Shown: positions 37,259 to 45,378, counted from the first letter of the stretch. The stretch is DNA of 64,000 bases from Nonomuraea montanisoli (GCF_013363975.1 NZ_JABWGN010000002.1:248001-312000); one strand, 5' to 3'. Translations and numbers: made by a program. The notes: generated by a model not told the origin, from the sequence alone.

Positions 37259-37720
37259 CTACGGCGTGACCGCGCCGTAGTAGGTGCCGGAAGCCTCATG
37301 CATGGCCATGTGCTCCTGGGTGATGGCGGTAGCCCGGAACTCCACCGGCCCGAAGGTGCGCAGAGCGGTGTAGTGCGAACCGCTGTCACTCAGCGTGGGA
37401 GTGACGCCGAGGATGGCGGCCACGCGGCCGACTTCCGCGCGCTTCGCGTCTTCGCTTCCGCCGTCCACGTCGTTGGCGGTGACGCTGTAGCTGACGTGGG
37501 CCCAGGAGTTGGTGGGCACGTCGGGGTGGGTGTCGAGGAAGTCGGCCAGGGCGCGCAGCCCGTCAATAAGCTGGGCACGCGCGACCATGGCTTGGAGGTT
37601 GGCGAGCTGCCGCTTGTACTGCTGAGCGACGTCCGTACGGCCGTGATAGTCGTAGTAGCGGGCCAGCTCAGACAGGTGACCGATCTCCTGGTTGATCTCG
37701 TAACGCGAGGTGAGATCCAT
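37259..37720 (-). CDS. Hypothetical AICE protein
   Basis: 153 residues, soluble: helical N-terminus (RYEINQEIGHLSELARYYDY) and a mixed C-terminus. Good ribosome site (GGAACG region) and place in the element operon; family not recognised. Confidence 0.6.
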   Translation of the reverse strand: MDLTSRYEINQEIGHLSELARYYDYHGRTDVAQQYKRQLANLQAMVARAQLIDGLRALADFLDTHPDVPTNSWAHVSYSVTANDVDGGSEDAKRAEVGRVAAILGVTPTLSDSGSHYTALRTFGPVEFRATAITQEHMAMHEASGTYYGAVTP

Positions 37721-37830
37721 CGACGTTCCTTTCGCGGATCAGGGCATGGCGATGCCGGGGGACGGCCGGGCGAGAGAAGTGCTCGACCGCCCCGCCAGCG
37801 GGTGTGGTGAGTACGGCGGGAGCGACTGCG

Positions 37831-38790
37831 TCAGTCGATGTAGTCGCTGATGTCTTCCGCGCCGCGTGCGGCCGGGACGGTGACGGCATCCCGGGCAGGC
37901 TTCTTGCCGTTGTCGATCCGGCCGTTCTTGGTCGTGTTCTTCTGCGTGTCGATGACGGACGCTTCGGTGACGTCGTCCAGGTCCAGCCCGCCAGTCCCCG
38001 TGTCGAGGACGAGCGTCGGCTGACTCACCAGGTCGTCCACCTCACTGATCTCGTCAGTGAGCGGAGAGACGACGCGTCCAGTGAGCGCGTCACGGCGGCT
38101 GATGTTGATCCGCACGAGCGCGGAGTTGGACTGCGAAGCGCGCTCGACGTTGACCTTGTCGGCCCAGCACGCGGCAGCGATCTGTTCGAGTCGGCCTTCC
38201 AGATCCGACATGGCCAGGCCGGGACGCAGCCACAGCCAGACCGACTCGCCGACGAGCGTGGGACGAGCCCACAAGACGAACGGCAGCGAGGCGCGGTTGT
38301 TGCCGATGATGAACTCGGCGAAGCAGGTCCGCAGACGGTGCCGGGAGATGACGCACCAGGCCACTTTCATGACATGGTGGCGGACCTGGGGAAACGCGAA
38401 CGGAACCGTCACCGTGGCGACGATCGCCAGGCGCACGGTCAAGGTGGTGTGCTGGGCCAGGATCACGAAGCCGTAGACCAGGCCGGCGGCGGCGAGGATC
38501 TCGGGAAGCCACCACAGGATGACCCGCAGCACGGGCCAGATGAAGATCACGGCGGCGATCGGCAGGGCAATCAGTGCCCCGATGAGTCCGCCCAGGATGA
38601 GCGCGATGATGGGGTGGAAGTTGTCCGCCAGGATGGTCGCGGCCAGGAGGCCGGCCACGATGGAGACCACCCAGAAGGCGATCTTCGCGTTGCGGGTGTA
38701 GGACCGGGAGACGTGGTCCTCGATCACCGTGACGGTGCCTCGGCGGCCGGAGGCTCGCCGTGACAGGGAACGGCCGCTAGTCTTGGCCAT
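37831..38790 (-). CDS. AICE membrane protein, likely transfer partner
   Basis: 319 residues: basic N-terminus, four or five membrane helices (IAFWVVSIVAGLLAATILAD, IIALILGGLIGALIALPIAA, VILWWLPEILAAAGLVYGFV), then a soluble domain and a charged tail. Resembles the membrane half of FtsK-type plasmid transfer proteins encoded as a separate ORF. Function inferred from context. Confidence 0.7.
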   Translation of the reverse strand: MAKTSGRSLSRRASGRRGTVTVIEDHVSRSYTRNAKIAFWVVSIVAGLLAATILADNFHPIIALILGGLIGALIALPIAAVIFIWPVLRVILWWLPEILAAAGLVYGFVILAQHTTLTVRLAIVATVTVPFAFPQVRHHVMKVAWCVISRHRLRTCFAEFIIGNNRASLPFVLWARPTLVGESVWLWLRPGLAMSDLEGRLEQIAAACWADKVNVERASQSNSALVRINISRRDALTGRVVSPLTDEISEVDDLVSQPTLVLDTGTGGLDLDDVTEASVIDTQKNTTKNGRIDNGKKPARDAVTVPAARGAEDISDYID

Positions 38791-38888
38791 GAGTCGACGT
38801 CCTTCCTAAGGGATGTCGGGTTGATGTGAGTGCGGCGGGGCCGGATCTGGGGAGATTGGCGGCCCCGCCTGAAAATGCGGAGAGCGTT

Positions 38889-39062
38889 TCAGCTGGCCAT
38901 GACGGTGGAGCTGTGTCCGTTGCCGCACTGCCCGACGAACAGCCCGTACTCGTCGTCGCTGTAACCGACAACGGGTTCACCGCACTGGCCGCAGTTGTAC
39001 GCCATCGTGTAATTGGCGTTGGGGTTGGTGCGATAGACCGCGAACTGGGTCTTCTTCGGCAT
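38889..39062 (-). CDS. Tiny zinc-ribbon-like AICE protein
   Basis: 57 residues from the ATG at 39062 (PKKTQFAVYRTNPNANYTMA), with NCGQCGEPV and GQCGNGH that could bind zinc. A good AGGAGGCTC leader supports this start. Unknown function. Confidence 0.6.
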   Translation of the reverse strand: MPKKTQFAVYRTNPNANYTMAYNCGQCGEPVVGYSDDEYGLFVGQCGNGHSSTVMAS

Positions 39063-39370
39063 TGTGAGCCTCCTGCTCAGCACGGTGCGTTGTGGTTGTG
39101 GTTGATTGGGCTGGAGCTGACCGCTCCGCATGAACAGGAAAAGAGCTCCTGTTTCGTGTTGTCGTTCGCCCCGTCAGGCCACTGGCCACGGGAAAGCGAA
39201 GCTGACATGCTGATTCCTCCTCTTGCAGAGGACCGGGCACGTCCTTCTCTTGGTCGGGTAGGCGTGCCCGGCACAGCAATGGCCGTTGGCCAGGTGTGAT
39301 GCTCGGAGATGTCTCCGCGTGGCATCACGTAGCGGACACCTCAGGCAGACCGTGAGCGTCTAGAGCCGGG
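39063..39370. other. 308-bp interval without recognised gene
   Basis: No conserved ORF; readings in all frames lack family character. It may hold the promoter for the genes downstream on the minus strand. Confidence 0.4.
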
Positions 39371-39694
39371 TCAGGCGGACTTGGCCGCCGGAACCGTCGC
39401 CGACTTGATCTCCGTCGCGCGAAACGCAACGCCGCTGCGCCCGTTGGTCGACCAGGGCAGGGCCTCCAGCTTGGAGAGAGTGACGATCTGTCCCACCTTC
39501 ACCTCGGGCCGGATACCGGCCGTAGTGACAGTGATGACCTCGCCACCGTCCTCGTCCAGGATGAACACCTGCGTCGACCACATCGGACGGCCCGTGTCGC
39601 GCTCGGTCTTCTGGCGACCGTTCTGGTCGGTCTTCTCGACCGACTCCTTCGACACCGTCACCTGCTTGTTGCTCGTGTCCACGTAGAGCTTCAT
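39371..39694 (-). CDS. SCO3933-family regulatory protein of AICEs
   Basis: 107 residues: MKLYVDTSNKQVTVSKESVE, GRPMWSTQVFILDEDGGEV and ALPWSTNGRSGVAFRATEI are typical of the small SCO3933-type proteins found near the regulator of actinomycete elements. First leftward gene of the element, divergent from the GntR gene across a region with two operator-like repeats. Confidence 0.75.
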   Translation of the reverse strand: MKLYVDTSNKQVTVSKESVEKTDQNGRQKTERDTGRPMWSTQVFILDEDGGEVITVTTAGIRPEVKVGQIVTLSKLEALPWSTNGRSGVAFRATEIKSATVPAAKSA

Positions 39695-39752
39695 GGAGCC
39701 CTTCCTCTCGTCTTGGGCCGCACCACTTCTGGATGCGCTCCCCTACTGGACA

Positions 39753-39820
39753 GGTCCTCTATAGGACCACTGCTAGGACTGTCGCATGGCCTCCACTTCT
39801 CGTCAAGTCCTCTATAGGAA
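39753..39820. promoter_or_regulatory. Paired operator-like sites between divergent AICE genes
   Basis: TCCTCTATAGGA occurs at 39755-39766 and 39808-39819, each an inverted repeat TCCT-N4-AGGA; the first extends to GGTCCT-CTAT-AGGACC. Spacing of 53 bp (about five helical turns) places them between the divergent GntR and SCO3933-type genes. By analogy with pSAM2 KorSA these are likely GntR sites. Confidence 0.65.
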
Positions 39821-39845
39821 TATGCTTGGCCCAGAGAGGAAACAC

Positions 39846-40646
39846 GTGACTGATCAACTCGGCGCAAAGGCGCCCAAATATCAACGAATCGCCGACGAGC
39901 TGCGACGCGACATCAGAGATGGCGTCTATCGGCCAGGTGACCGCCTACCAGGAGAGACATCGCTCCTGGAACGCTTCCGATCTCAGCTTCCGAGTCTGAG
40001 TCTTCCGACGCTGCGACAGGCCGTCGCCCTACTGCGCGCCGAAGGACTCATCGAGTCCCGGCAAGGCGTCGGAACGTTCGTGAAGGAGAACCGACGCCTC
40101 CAGCGCCGTTCCCGGTCCAGGTATGGCAGGGCGAGGGACGACAAGCAGCTCCTGACATCGCACCTTCAGCACGAGATCACGTTCGCTGGCGTCGCCCAGA
40201 TACCGCCGCACATCGCTGAAGCGGCCGGCCTGGCCGAAGGAACGGAAATGGTCATCCGGCGCCGCACTCTTCGTGATCGCGAAACTGGCAAGCCAGAGGA
40301 GCTCGGCGCAAGCTACCTACCGATGGACTATGCAAGCGGCAGCTTCCTTGAAGAGCCCAAGGTCGTGCCCAAGGCACTCTTCCTGTGCATGGAAGATCTC
40401 AGCGGCAAGCAGTACGCCCATGCTCGCGATCAGTGGTTGGTTCGGATCCCCACCGCCACCGAAAGCGATCTTCTTGACCTTGCGACCGGTACCCAGGTCA
40501 TCCATGTCATCCACGTCGCACGAGCGGACGACGGATCTCTATTGGAGGTCTCGGAGTCCGTTTGGCCCGCTGATCGCATCGTGGTGATCGACGAATACCC
40601 GATCACGCAGCAGGCAGAGCAGCCTGACGTACCGTCTGACATCTAA
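39846..40646 (+). CDS. GntR-family regulator (UTRA domain), KorSA-like
   Basis: 266 residues from GTG at 39846 with AGAGAGGAAACAC in front; the ATG at 39786 would put the second operator inside the gene and is rejected. N-terminal winged helix (YQRIADELRRDIRDGVYRPG, LRQAVALLRAEGLIESRQGV) and C-terminal UTRA domain. In pSAM2 such a protein represses the activator of excision and replication. Confidence 0.85.
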   Translation: MTDQLGAKAPKYQRIADELRRDIRDGVYRPGDRLPGETSLLERFRSQLPSLSLPTLRQAVALLRAEGLIESRQGVGTFVKENRRLQRRSRSRYGRARDDKQLLTSHLQHEITFAGVAQIPPHIAEAAGLAEGTEMVIRRRTLRDRETGKPEELGASYLPMDYASGSFLEEPKVVPKALFLCMEDLSGKQYAHARDQWLVRIPTATESDLLDLATGTQVIHVIHVARADDGSLLEVSESVWPADRIVVIDEYPITQQAEQPDVPSDI

Positions 40647-40654
40647 GGATCATC

Positions 40655-41296
40655 ATGGATCACACCACGATCGAGCGCGTACCCGAGGTTCGTAACCATT
40701 GGTGGTGGCGCCCCGGTTGGCAAGAAGGACGGCACTACTACGCCTGCCATCTCTCCTTTGAAGATCAACCCGACCTACATACTCTGGTTGATCGCTACCA
40801 GGAAGCGCTTAAGTCGTTCCCCGTTCTAGATCTCATCCCGCGCCCCTGGCTTCATCTCACCATGCAAGGGATCGGATTTACTGACGAAGTTTCCGAGGAG
40901 AGTGTAGGCAGGATCGAGGACATGCTTCGGTCAGAACTACAACGAATCACGCCCCCTGTGGTGACCTTCCACCGGCCGGTCATCGTGCCCGAAGCGATCT
41001 ACCTACCAGCTCTACCCGCTACGCCAATTTCCGACCTTCGGGCGGCGTGCCGTACAGCCATCGCGTCGGCTCAAGCTGTCGAGTCTGACGCAGGCTCGTA
41101 TCGGCCCCACGTCAGCATCGCGTACGTCAACGCCGACAGCCCAACCGAACACATCGCTCAGGCCCTGGAAGTGGTGGACGTAGACCCGGTCCAAGTCACG
41201 ATCTCGCACGTGTCTCTCATGGTGTTTCACCGTGATCGACGCATGTATGAATGGACCAAGGCCATCCGCATCCCCATCGGTGCTAGCTCGTCCTGA
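40655..41296 (+). CDS. 2H phosphoesterase / 2'-5' RNA ligase-like protein
   Basis: 213 residues with the two H-x-T/S motifs of the 2H superfamily: WLHLTMQGIG and YRPHVSIAYV. The family opens or makes 2',3'-cyclic or 2'-5' phosphate bonds in RNA or nucleotides. Nine bases after GntR on the same strand, so probably under the same operators. A role in RNA repair or in cyclic-nucleotide defence is possible but unproven. Confidence 0.78.
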   Translation: MDHTTIERVPEVRNHWWWRPGWQEGRHYYACHLSFEDQPDLHTLVDRYQEALKSFPVLDLIPRPWLHLTMQGIGFTDEVSEESVGRIEDMLRSELQRITPPVVTFHRPVIVPEAIYLPALPATPISDLRAACRTAIASAQAVESDAGSYRPHVSIAYVNADSPTEHIAQALEVVDVDPVQVTISHVSLMVFHRDRRMYEWTKAIRIPIGASSS

Positions 41297-41346
41297 TCAG
41301 GCCACGGCCGAAGTGGCTGTGTGAGAACTTTCTGTACGTCTTCAAG

Positions 41347-41364
41347 GCGGCCCCGAGGGGCCGC
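41347..41364. terminator. Perfect hairpin after the 2H phosphoesterase gene
   Basis: GCGGCCCC-GA-GGGGCCGC, 8-bp stem, 50 bp past the stop codon; no T tract, as usual in actinomycetes. Confidence 0.6.
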
Positions 41365-41524
41365 ACGCGCCGCCGTCACGGCGCACGCCGCCACCTCCCG
41401 CTTCGCTCCCGGCGGCGACGCGCAAAACGCCGGACGGCTGGCGCGGACGAGTGGAAGGGGCCGCCATGCGACAGTACAGAGCTGATCACACAGGGGAGCG
41501 CGCTTCTCCGGTCACAGGGCGAGT

Positions 41525-41598
41525 CGGTCAGCGCACGCGTGCGCGGTCACGGGGCCGGCCTTACTGCATGCCTCCGGCGGGGGCGCTCCGGCTCCGGG
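41525..41598. repeat. 74-bp dispersed repeat, copy 1
   Basis: Aligns in the same orientation to 46405-46478 with roughly three quarters identity by eye (shared CGGCCGGCCTT-like core... GCTCCGGCTCCGGG end). It borders the nested inverted repeat that follows. Confidence 0.6.
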
Positions 41599-41639
41599 AT
41601 GGCGTTCGCACGCACGTGCGGGTTGCGGGGTGGCTGGTG

Positions 41640-41831
41640 TGTCCATCCCGTCTTCCATCGACCCAGGCAAGCCCAGCAGACCGCCTCCTCCGGTGCAAGC
41701 CCGGCTGTGACCGCTGGGCATCCACTCACCCTGGAAGGTGCCCAGGCGAAGGGACACGTCAAGCCGGGCTTGCACCTCCGTCACCGGCCCGCTGCCGCTC
41801 CGCAGTGGGTCGACGGCAGACGGGATGGACA
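41640..41831. repeat. Nested inverted repeats, about 190 bp
   Basis: Three inverted pairs lie one inside the other: 26-nt arms 41640-41665 / 41806-41831 (24 of 26 match), perfect 15-nt arms 41692-41706 / 41762-41776, and perfect 7-nt arms 41714-41720 / 41739-41745. No protein is likely here. It could be a single-strand origin, a structured RNA or a small transposable remnant. Confidence 0.75.
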
Positions 41832-41895
41832 AAACCAGCACTTGTTGTAGCGGCGTTTCATATACTGCATGGCTAAAGCCAGCATAGGAGGGCTT

Positions 41896-42471
41896 GTGTC
41901 AGCTCCGACGGATATGAATTGGCTAGCTACGGTACTCCCTGTCGCATCCCTCGCTCTAGGCTCTCTGCTTACGATGCTCGGGCAGGGGCTAGCTGATCGG
42001 CGAACCCGGAAGCGTGAACATGCCGCTCGCATAGATCAACTACGCATACAGCTCTACCAGGAGGATAGGGAGATCTTGCACTCTCTGCAGCAGGCTGTTA
42101 CGGAGTTTTCCCACTTGCAATGGGATTATCTTCAACATCTAACCTCCAAAGATGCTGAACCAGATGATGTCGTAGTAAAAAAGCAAACCGCCAAACACAG
42201 GGAAAACTATACTCCAATCTATAGTCGATTAGTTATGTACTATCATCGATGCAAGCATGAGCACGTCCGGGAAGAAGTAAAAAAGTTCATAGTCTGGTGT
42301 CAAGATTTCGATGAAATCAAAAAGCATAAAGATCTCTCGGATCGCATCGAAGAAGCAGGGGGTATTACGCAGCTCGTACACGAGGCAATCGGGCAACAGC
42401 TCCGAAAGGACCTCTTGGTCGAATTGCAGCGAAATCCCGCTGTGATGAGACGTCAAAAGAGAAACAAATAG
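41896..42471 (+). CDS. AT-rich cargo gene: membrane-anchored coiled-coil-like protein
   Basis: 191 residues from GTG at 41896, four bases after AGGAGGG; an ATG at 41869 is possible. One membrane helix (WLATVLPVASLALGSLLTML) near the N-terminus is followed by a long charged helical cytoplasmic part (RKREHAARIDQLRIQLYQED, then Glu/Lys/His-rich). Codon use is far more A/T-rich than its neighbours, which indicates recent acquisition from elsewhere. Unknown family. Its place just inside attR is where AICE cargo usually lies. Confidence 0.7.
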   Translation: MSAPTDMNWLATVLPVASLALGSLLTMLGQGLADRRTRKREHAARIDQLRIQLYQEDREILHSLQQAVTEFSHLQWDYLQHLTSKDAEPDDVVVKKQTAKHRENYTPIYSRLVMYYHRCKHEHVREEVKKFIVWCQDFDEIKKHKDLSDRIEEAGGITQLVHEAIGQQLRKDLLVELQRNPAVMRRQKRNK

Positions 42472-42791
42472 TCCAATGCCCTGGCTGTCAAGTACACCCG
42501 AGTCCAAGTGACGTGATTGGCTGAAAGCCAAGGAGGGGCCAGGCTGAGAGCCATGCAGTAGTGCGACCCGGTCTAGGCTCGATTGGCCGAACGAGCCTCG
42601 CACCTTAACCTGCGTGAACTGATCAAAACGCTGAGTCTGACGAGTCCTATGACTGTAGACGGGATCGAGAGGCTGAGTGACAAACTGAGTGACATCACAG
42701 ACGCCCACCACAGCATGACCATGCACCTGAGTGCACACCAGACATAGACCCGAGCAGTGACTACGCCAGCTCCAGTGATCAAATAGCTACG
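42472..42791. other. AICE right-end non-coding region
   Basis: No gene. A perfect hairpin TTGGCT-GAA-AGCCAA lies at 42517-42531 (possible terminator of the cargo gene), TGCAC-CTGA-GTGCA near 42723, and the right arm-type site at 42674-42695. Confidence 0.55.
42674..42695. repeat. Candidate integrase arm-type site, right
   Basis: Identical over 22 bp to 31704-31725: two TGAGTGACA units separated by AAC. Same orientation in both ends of the element. Confidence 0.6.
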
Positions 42792-42835
42792 CTTACAAGC
42801 GAGGGGTCACTGGTTCGAACCCAGTACCGCCCACC
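42792..42835. other. attR core of the AICE
   Basis: 44 bp identical to the 3' part of tRNA-Val at 31621-31664. The intervening element is about 11.2 kb. Confidence 0.93.
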
Positions 42836-43067
42836 CTGCACACCCACCCGTTACCCACCTCCCGGGTGGGCCGTCTGACGCCCGCCCGCACACCATGGCC
42901 CTCGCTCCGCTCGGACGCCCTGCCTGAAGGCCGGGCTTCGCCCGGCCCCGCTGTCGCCCCCGGGCAACCGGATAGGCCATGGCTTGATGCCTTGCCCGAC
43001 GCTTCGATGGCTGCTCATCCATGCCCATGCAGGTCTCAGGACTGCCATAGGCGGTAATCGGTCCGGA
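42792..43067. repeat. 276-bp direct repeat, copy 1 (att + leader + integrase tail)
   Basis: Nearly the same sequence recurs at 44347-44623: att-like core, CTGCACACCCACCCGTTACC leader, and the last codons of an integrase. This is what tandem insertion of related elements into one tRNA leaves. Confidence 0.85.
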
Positions 43068-43335
43068 GGGCGTGGTCGGCCTGTGCGGTGCTGTGCTGGT
43101 AGATCAAGGCGGCGCGGACGGAGTCGTGGCCCATCCGCTGCATGAGGTCCTTGAGGCTCGCGCCGGAGCCGGCGGCGATCGTGTTGCCGGTGTGCCGGAG
43201 ATCGTGGAAGTACAGGCCAGAGAAGCCGACCTTCTGTGTGTTCTCGTCCCACTTGGCCGCGCGCCGGAAGTCGCTGCGGTGGAGGCTGCCGCCTCGTGAG
43301 CCGGTGAAGATCAACGCGTCCGGTGCTGAGTGGCC
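43036..43335 (-). pseudogene. Tyrosine integrase C-terminal fragment
   Basis: About 97 residues of a catalytic domain: FHDLRHTGNTIAAGSGASLK (HxxR box), MGHDSVRAALIYQHST (GH and Tyr). The core-binding and N-terminal parts are missing; upstream the frame changes to unrelated Pro/Arg-rich sequence. It is closer to phage-type integrases (QRMGHDSVRAALIYQHST) than to the intact int of the AICE. Confidence 0.85.
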
Positions 43336-43520
43336 GGCAAAGGATCTCCGATACGGAGGTGACGGGCGATCGTAGCCAGGTCGTCCCCGTCGTGGTACGA
43401 CGCCTTGCCGACCTTGAGGAGGCGTCGAGCTTGGTTGCGGGACGCCCCCGTGCGGACTGTGCGAGGGAGCCGGTTGAGGCGCTCGGCGGCCTGGTCGATC
43501 GTGACGGGTTTCGTCGTACG
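43311..43520 (-). CDS. Short helical ORF or fragment, start unclear
   Basis: The frame TIDQAAERLNRLPRTVRTGA ... LLKVGKASYHDGDDLATIAR runs to a stop at 43311, overlapping the integrase fragment. It reads like a helix-turn-helix protein, but no ATG/GTG/TTG with a ribosome site was found, so it may be a 3' remnant. Confidence 0.35.
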   Translation of the reverse strand, partial: RTTKPVTIDQAAERLNRLPRTVRTGASRNQARRLLKVGKASYHDGDDLATIARHLRIGDPLPATQHRTR

Positions 43521-43587
43521 CAGGACCTCCCGCGGACATGCGAAAGCCCTCGACGCGCGAGGCGTTCGAGGGCTGGTTATGCCACGA

Positions 43588-43785
43588 TCAATCCATTTGA
43601 TGCACGTTGGTCAGCGATTCGGTCAAATCGACGCGCAGGGATTCGGCTGCCAGATCGCGGAGTTGGTCAGCGAAGGCGAGAGCCTGCTCGGGCGTGAGTC
43701 GCGGTTCGGTGCCAAGGTAGAAGACGACGATATCGCCGAGCGGTGAGCGCACGGCGGTGAACGGTGAGGGCGGGGAGATGACCAT
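43588..43785 (-). CDS. Small orphan protein of the element remnant
   Basis: 65 residues: VISPPSPFTAVRSPLGDIVV, LTPEQALAFADQLRDLAAES. Composition is protein-like and its codons follow high-GC third-position bias. Unknown; part of the decayed second element. Confidence 0.5.
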   Translation of the reverse strand: MVISPPSPFTAVRSPLGDIVVFYLGTEPRLTPEQALAFADQLRDLAAESLRVDLTESLTNVHQMD

Positions 43786-43789
43786 GATG

Positions 43790-44036
43790 GGTGCATCATC
43801 CCGCGCCGCACCGACAGTTTTCTCGTGATTTTCAGGCTCGCCGGGATGTGGTGTCGTCTCCAGCGCGGGCGCTGACCAGGGCTCTCCTGTACGTCTTGAC
43901 GGGCTCGGTGGGCGCGGGTGAGGTCGGCGTACTGCTGGACGTCGTACGCGGTTCGGCAGGCCCGGCACCCTGCTCCCGCGGGCTGCCCGCCGTCGCGGAT
44001 CGCGTCGGCGCAGCGCTGGCGGCGTTCATCAGCCAC
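43790..44036 (-). CDS. Possible Cys-containing small protein of the remnant (3' end uncertain)
   Basis: Starts ADERRQRCADAIRDGGQPAG, then AGCRACRTAYDVQQYADLTR. The open frame continues to 43623 but there overlaps a better ORF, so the true end is unclear; the coordinate given is only where the plausible part stops. Its start overlaps the end of the next small ORF. Confidence 0.35.
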
Positions 44037-44169
44037 GGTCCTCCTCCCTCCAGGGTCGGTACATGCGCATCTCGTTGAGGCGCTCCTCGTCGATGCAGAT
44101 GAGCCCGAGCTCCAGCAGGTGCAGGAGAGCCGTGCGAACCTGGCCCTGTGCGATGCCGGCTATGGTCAT
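44029..44169 (-). CDS. 46-residue winged-helix-like ORF
   Basis: TIAGIAQGQVRTALLHLLEL then GLICIDEERLNEMRMYRPW. Helical, regulator-like, overlaps the following ORF by 8 bp. Too short to name. Confidence 0.4.
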   Translation of the reverse strand: MTIAGIAQGQVRTALLHLLELGLICIDEERLNEMRMYRPWREEDRG

Positions 44170-44346
44170 ATGCCATTCGCTGGCCCCGGCACGATGAGAA
44201 ACCCTGATCAGGCGGCATGGTGACGTGGGGGAGGGCCATGATCGCCGTGCCATTGGCGTGCCATTAGGTCCGCGGGAGCCTGGCGGGTGAGCGTTGATCG
44301 GTTGTGTCGGTCCAGGTAAGACGGGGCGAAGAGCTGATCTTGGCTC

Positions 44347-44390
44347 CTTACCAGCGAGAGGTCACTGGTTCGAACCCAGTACCACCCACC
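44347..44390. other. Second, diverged att site
   Basis: Matches the tRNA-Val 3' part with three differences (CTTACCA loop, GAGAGG, ACCACCC). No 5' half is present, so it is not a tRNA gene. It closes the 1.5-kb remnant between 42836 and 44346. Confidence 0.8.
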
Positions 44391-44623
44391 CTGCACACCC
44401 ACCCGTTACCCACCTCCCGGGTGGGCCGTCTGACGCCCGCCCGCACACCATGGCCCTCGCTCCGCTCGGACGCCCTGCCTGATGGCCGGGCTCCGCCCGG
44501 CCTCGCTGTCGCCCCCGAGCAGTCGGCCAGGCCACGGCTTGATGCTTGCCAGAGGCTTCGATGGCTGCTCATCCATGCACCGTGTAGGTCTCAGACTGTC
44601 ATTGGCGGTAATCGGTCCGGAGG
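44347..44623. repeat. 276-bp direct repeat, copy 2
   Basis: See copy 1 at 42792. About nine tenths identical by eye, including the final ATTGGCGGTAATCGGTCCGG that encodes the integrase C-terminal residues. Confidence 0.85.
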
Positions 44624-44784
44624 AGGGGGCGCGGTCGGTCCTGCATCCTCTCGTCGGCGGTCACGTGTGCGGATTGACAGCCTTTCCGGCACCCGACCAG
44701 CGCGCAGGCCGGATAGAACCAGAGCGTGTTGAGGCTGTGGCAGACGGAGCAGTGGAGCGCGTCGAGGGAGTGGGCTCGTGTCAT
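44599..44784 (-). pseudogene. Zinc-finger-like small ORF fused to an integrase tail
   Basis: 61 codons: CSVCHSLNTLWFYPACALVG-CRKGC, then ADERMQDRPRPLL, ending LRTDYRQ, which is the last few codons of the integrase fragment at 43036. It appears to be a deletion junction joining a small element gene to the end of int. Confidence 0.5.
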
Positions 44785-44908
44785 GCGGCGTCACCTCGTG
44801 CGGTGAAGGTGGCAACCATGACTCGGATTCCAAGTGACATAGCCGATGTGACGAACCTCTTGCTCGCCCGATAGACAGAAGGCCACGCGATCAGGGAGGC
44901 GCAGCCCG

Positions 44909-45307
44909 GTGTACGTCAGGTTCCAGAGCCCCACCCCTAACGCGCGAGGCGTCCACCCCGGCATCTTCGGCCTCGTCAACGGCCTGGCGAAACAAGGACG
45001 CCTCTCGCCCGAGCAGGAACGTTTCAAGACCGAGAGTCACGCTTGGTTCCACGCGAACCTGATCGACCCCAGCACCGTGGACCCGCACATCTACGACCGC
45101 GACCACAATCCCGGAGCCACCGCCTGGTTCAAGACCTCAGCCGACCATCTTCTCGAACGCCTCACCGGCTACCTGGAAATCCTGGCCGCGCATGATGTGG
45201 CATGCGTGCGCATCGAGACGGCAGAACCCGGAAAGGTGATCTACGAAGACGCACACCAAGTCATCGTCGTCCCCGACAGCACCGGGTACGCGTCCGCCAG
45301 CCCGTGA
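44909..45307 (+). CDS. Conserved actinomycete hypothetical protein
   Basis: 132 residues, GTG start with GGAGGCGC upstream. YVRFQSPTPNARGVHPGIFG and DPHIYDRDHNPGATAWFKTS are conserved features I recognise from actinomycete hypothetical proteins; the C-terminus (RIETAEPGKVIYEDAHQVIV) is acidic. No domain with known function. It may belong to the original chromosome or to an element. Confidence 0.7.
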   Translation: MYVRFQSPTPNARGVHPGIFGLVNGLAKQGRLSPEQERFKTESHAWFHANLIDPSTVDPHIYDRDHNPGATAWFKTSADHLLERLTGYLEILAAHDVACVRIETAEPGKVIYEDAHQVIVVPDSTGYASASP

Positions 45308-45378
45308 CGATCCGCCGCAACCAGCACCTCCTCCTCCTTCCTCCACCACCACCACCACCAACGGCCGGTCGGAGATAT

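Noticed and set aside
44347..44390. Second tRNA-Val gene
   Set aside because: Only the 3' half from the anticodon loop is present, next to element debris; it is an att remnant.
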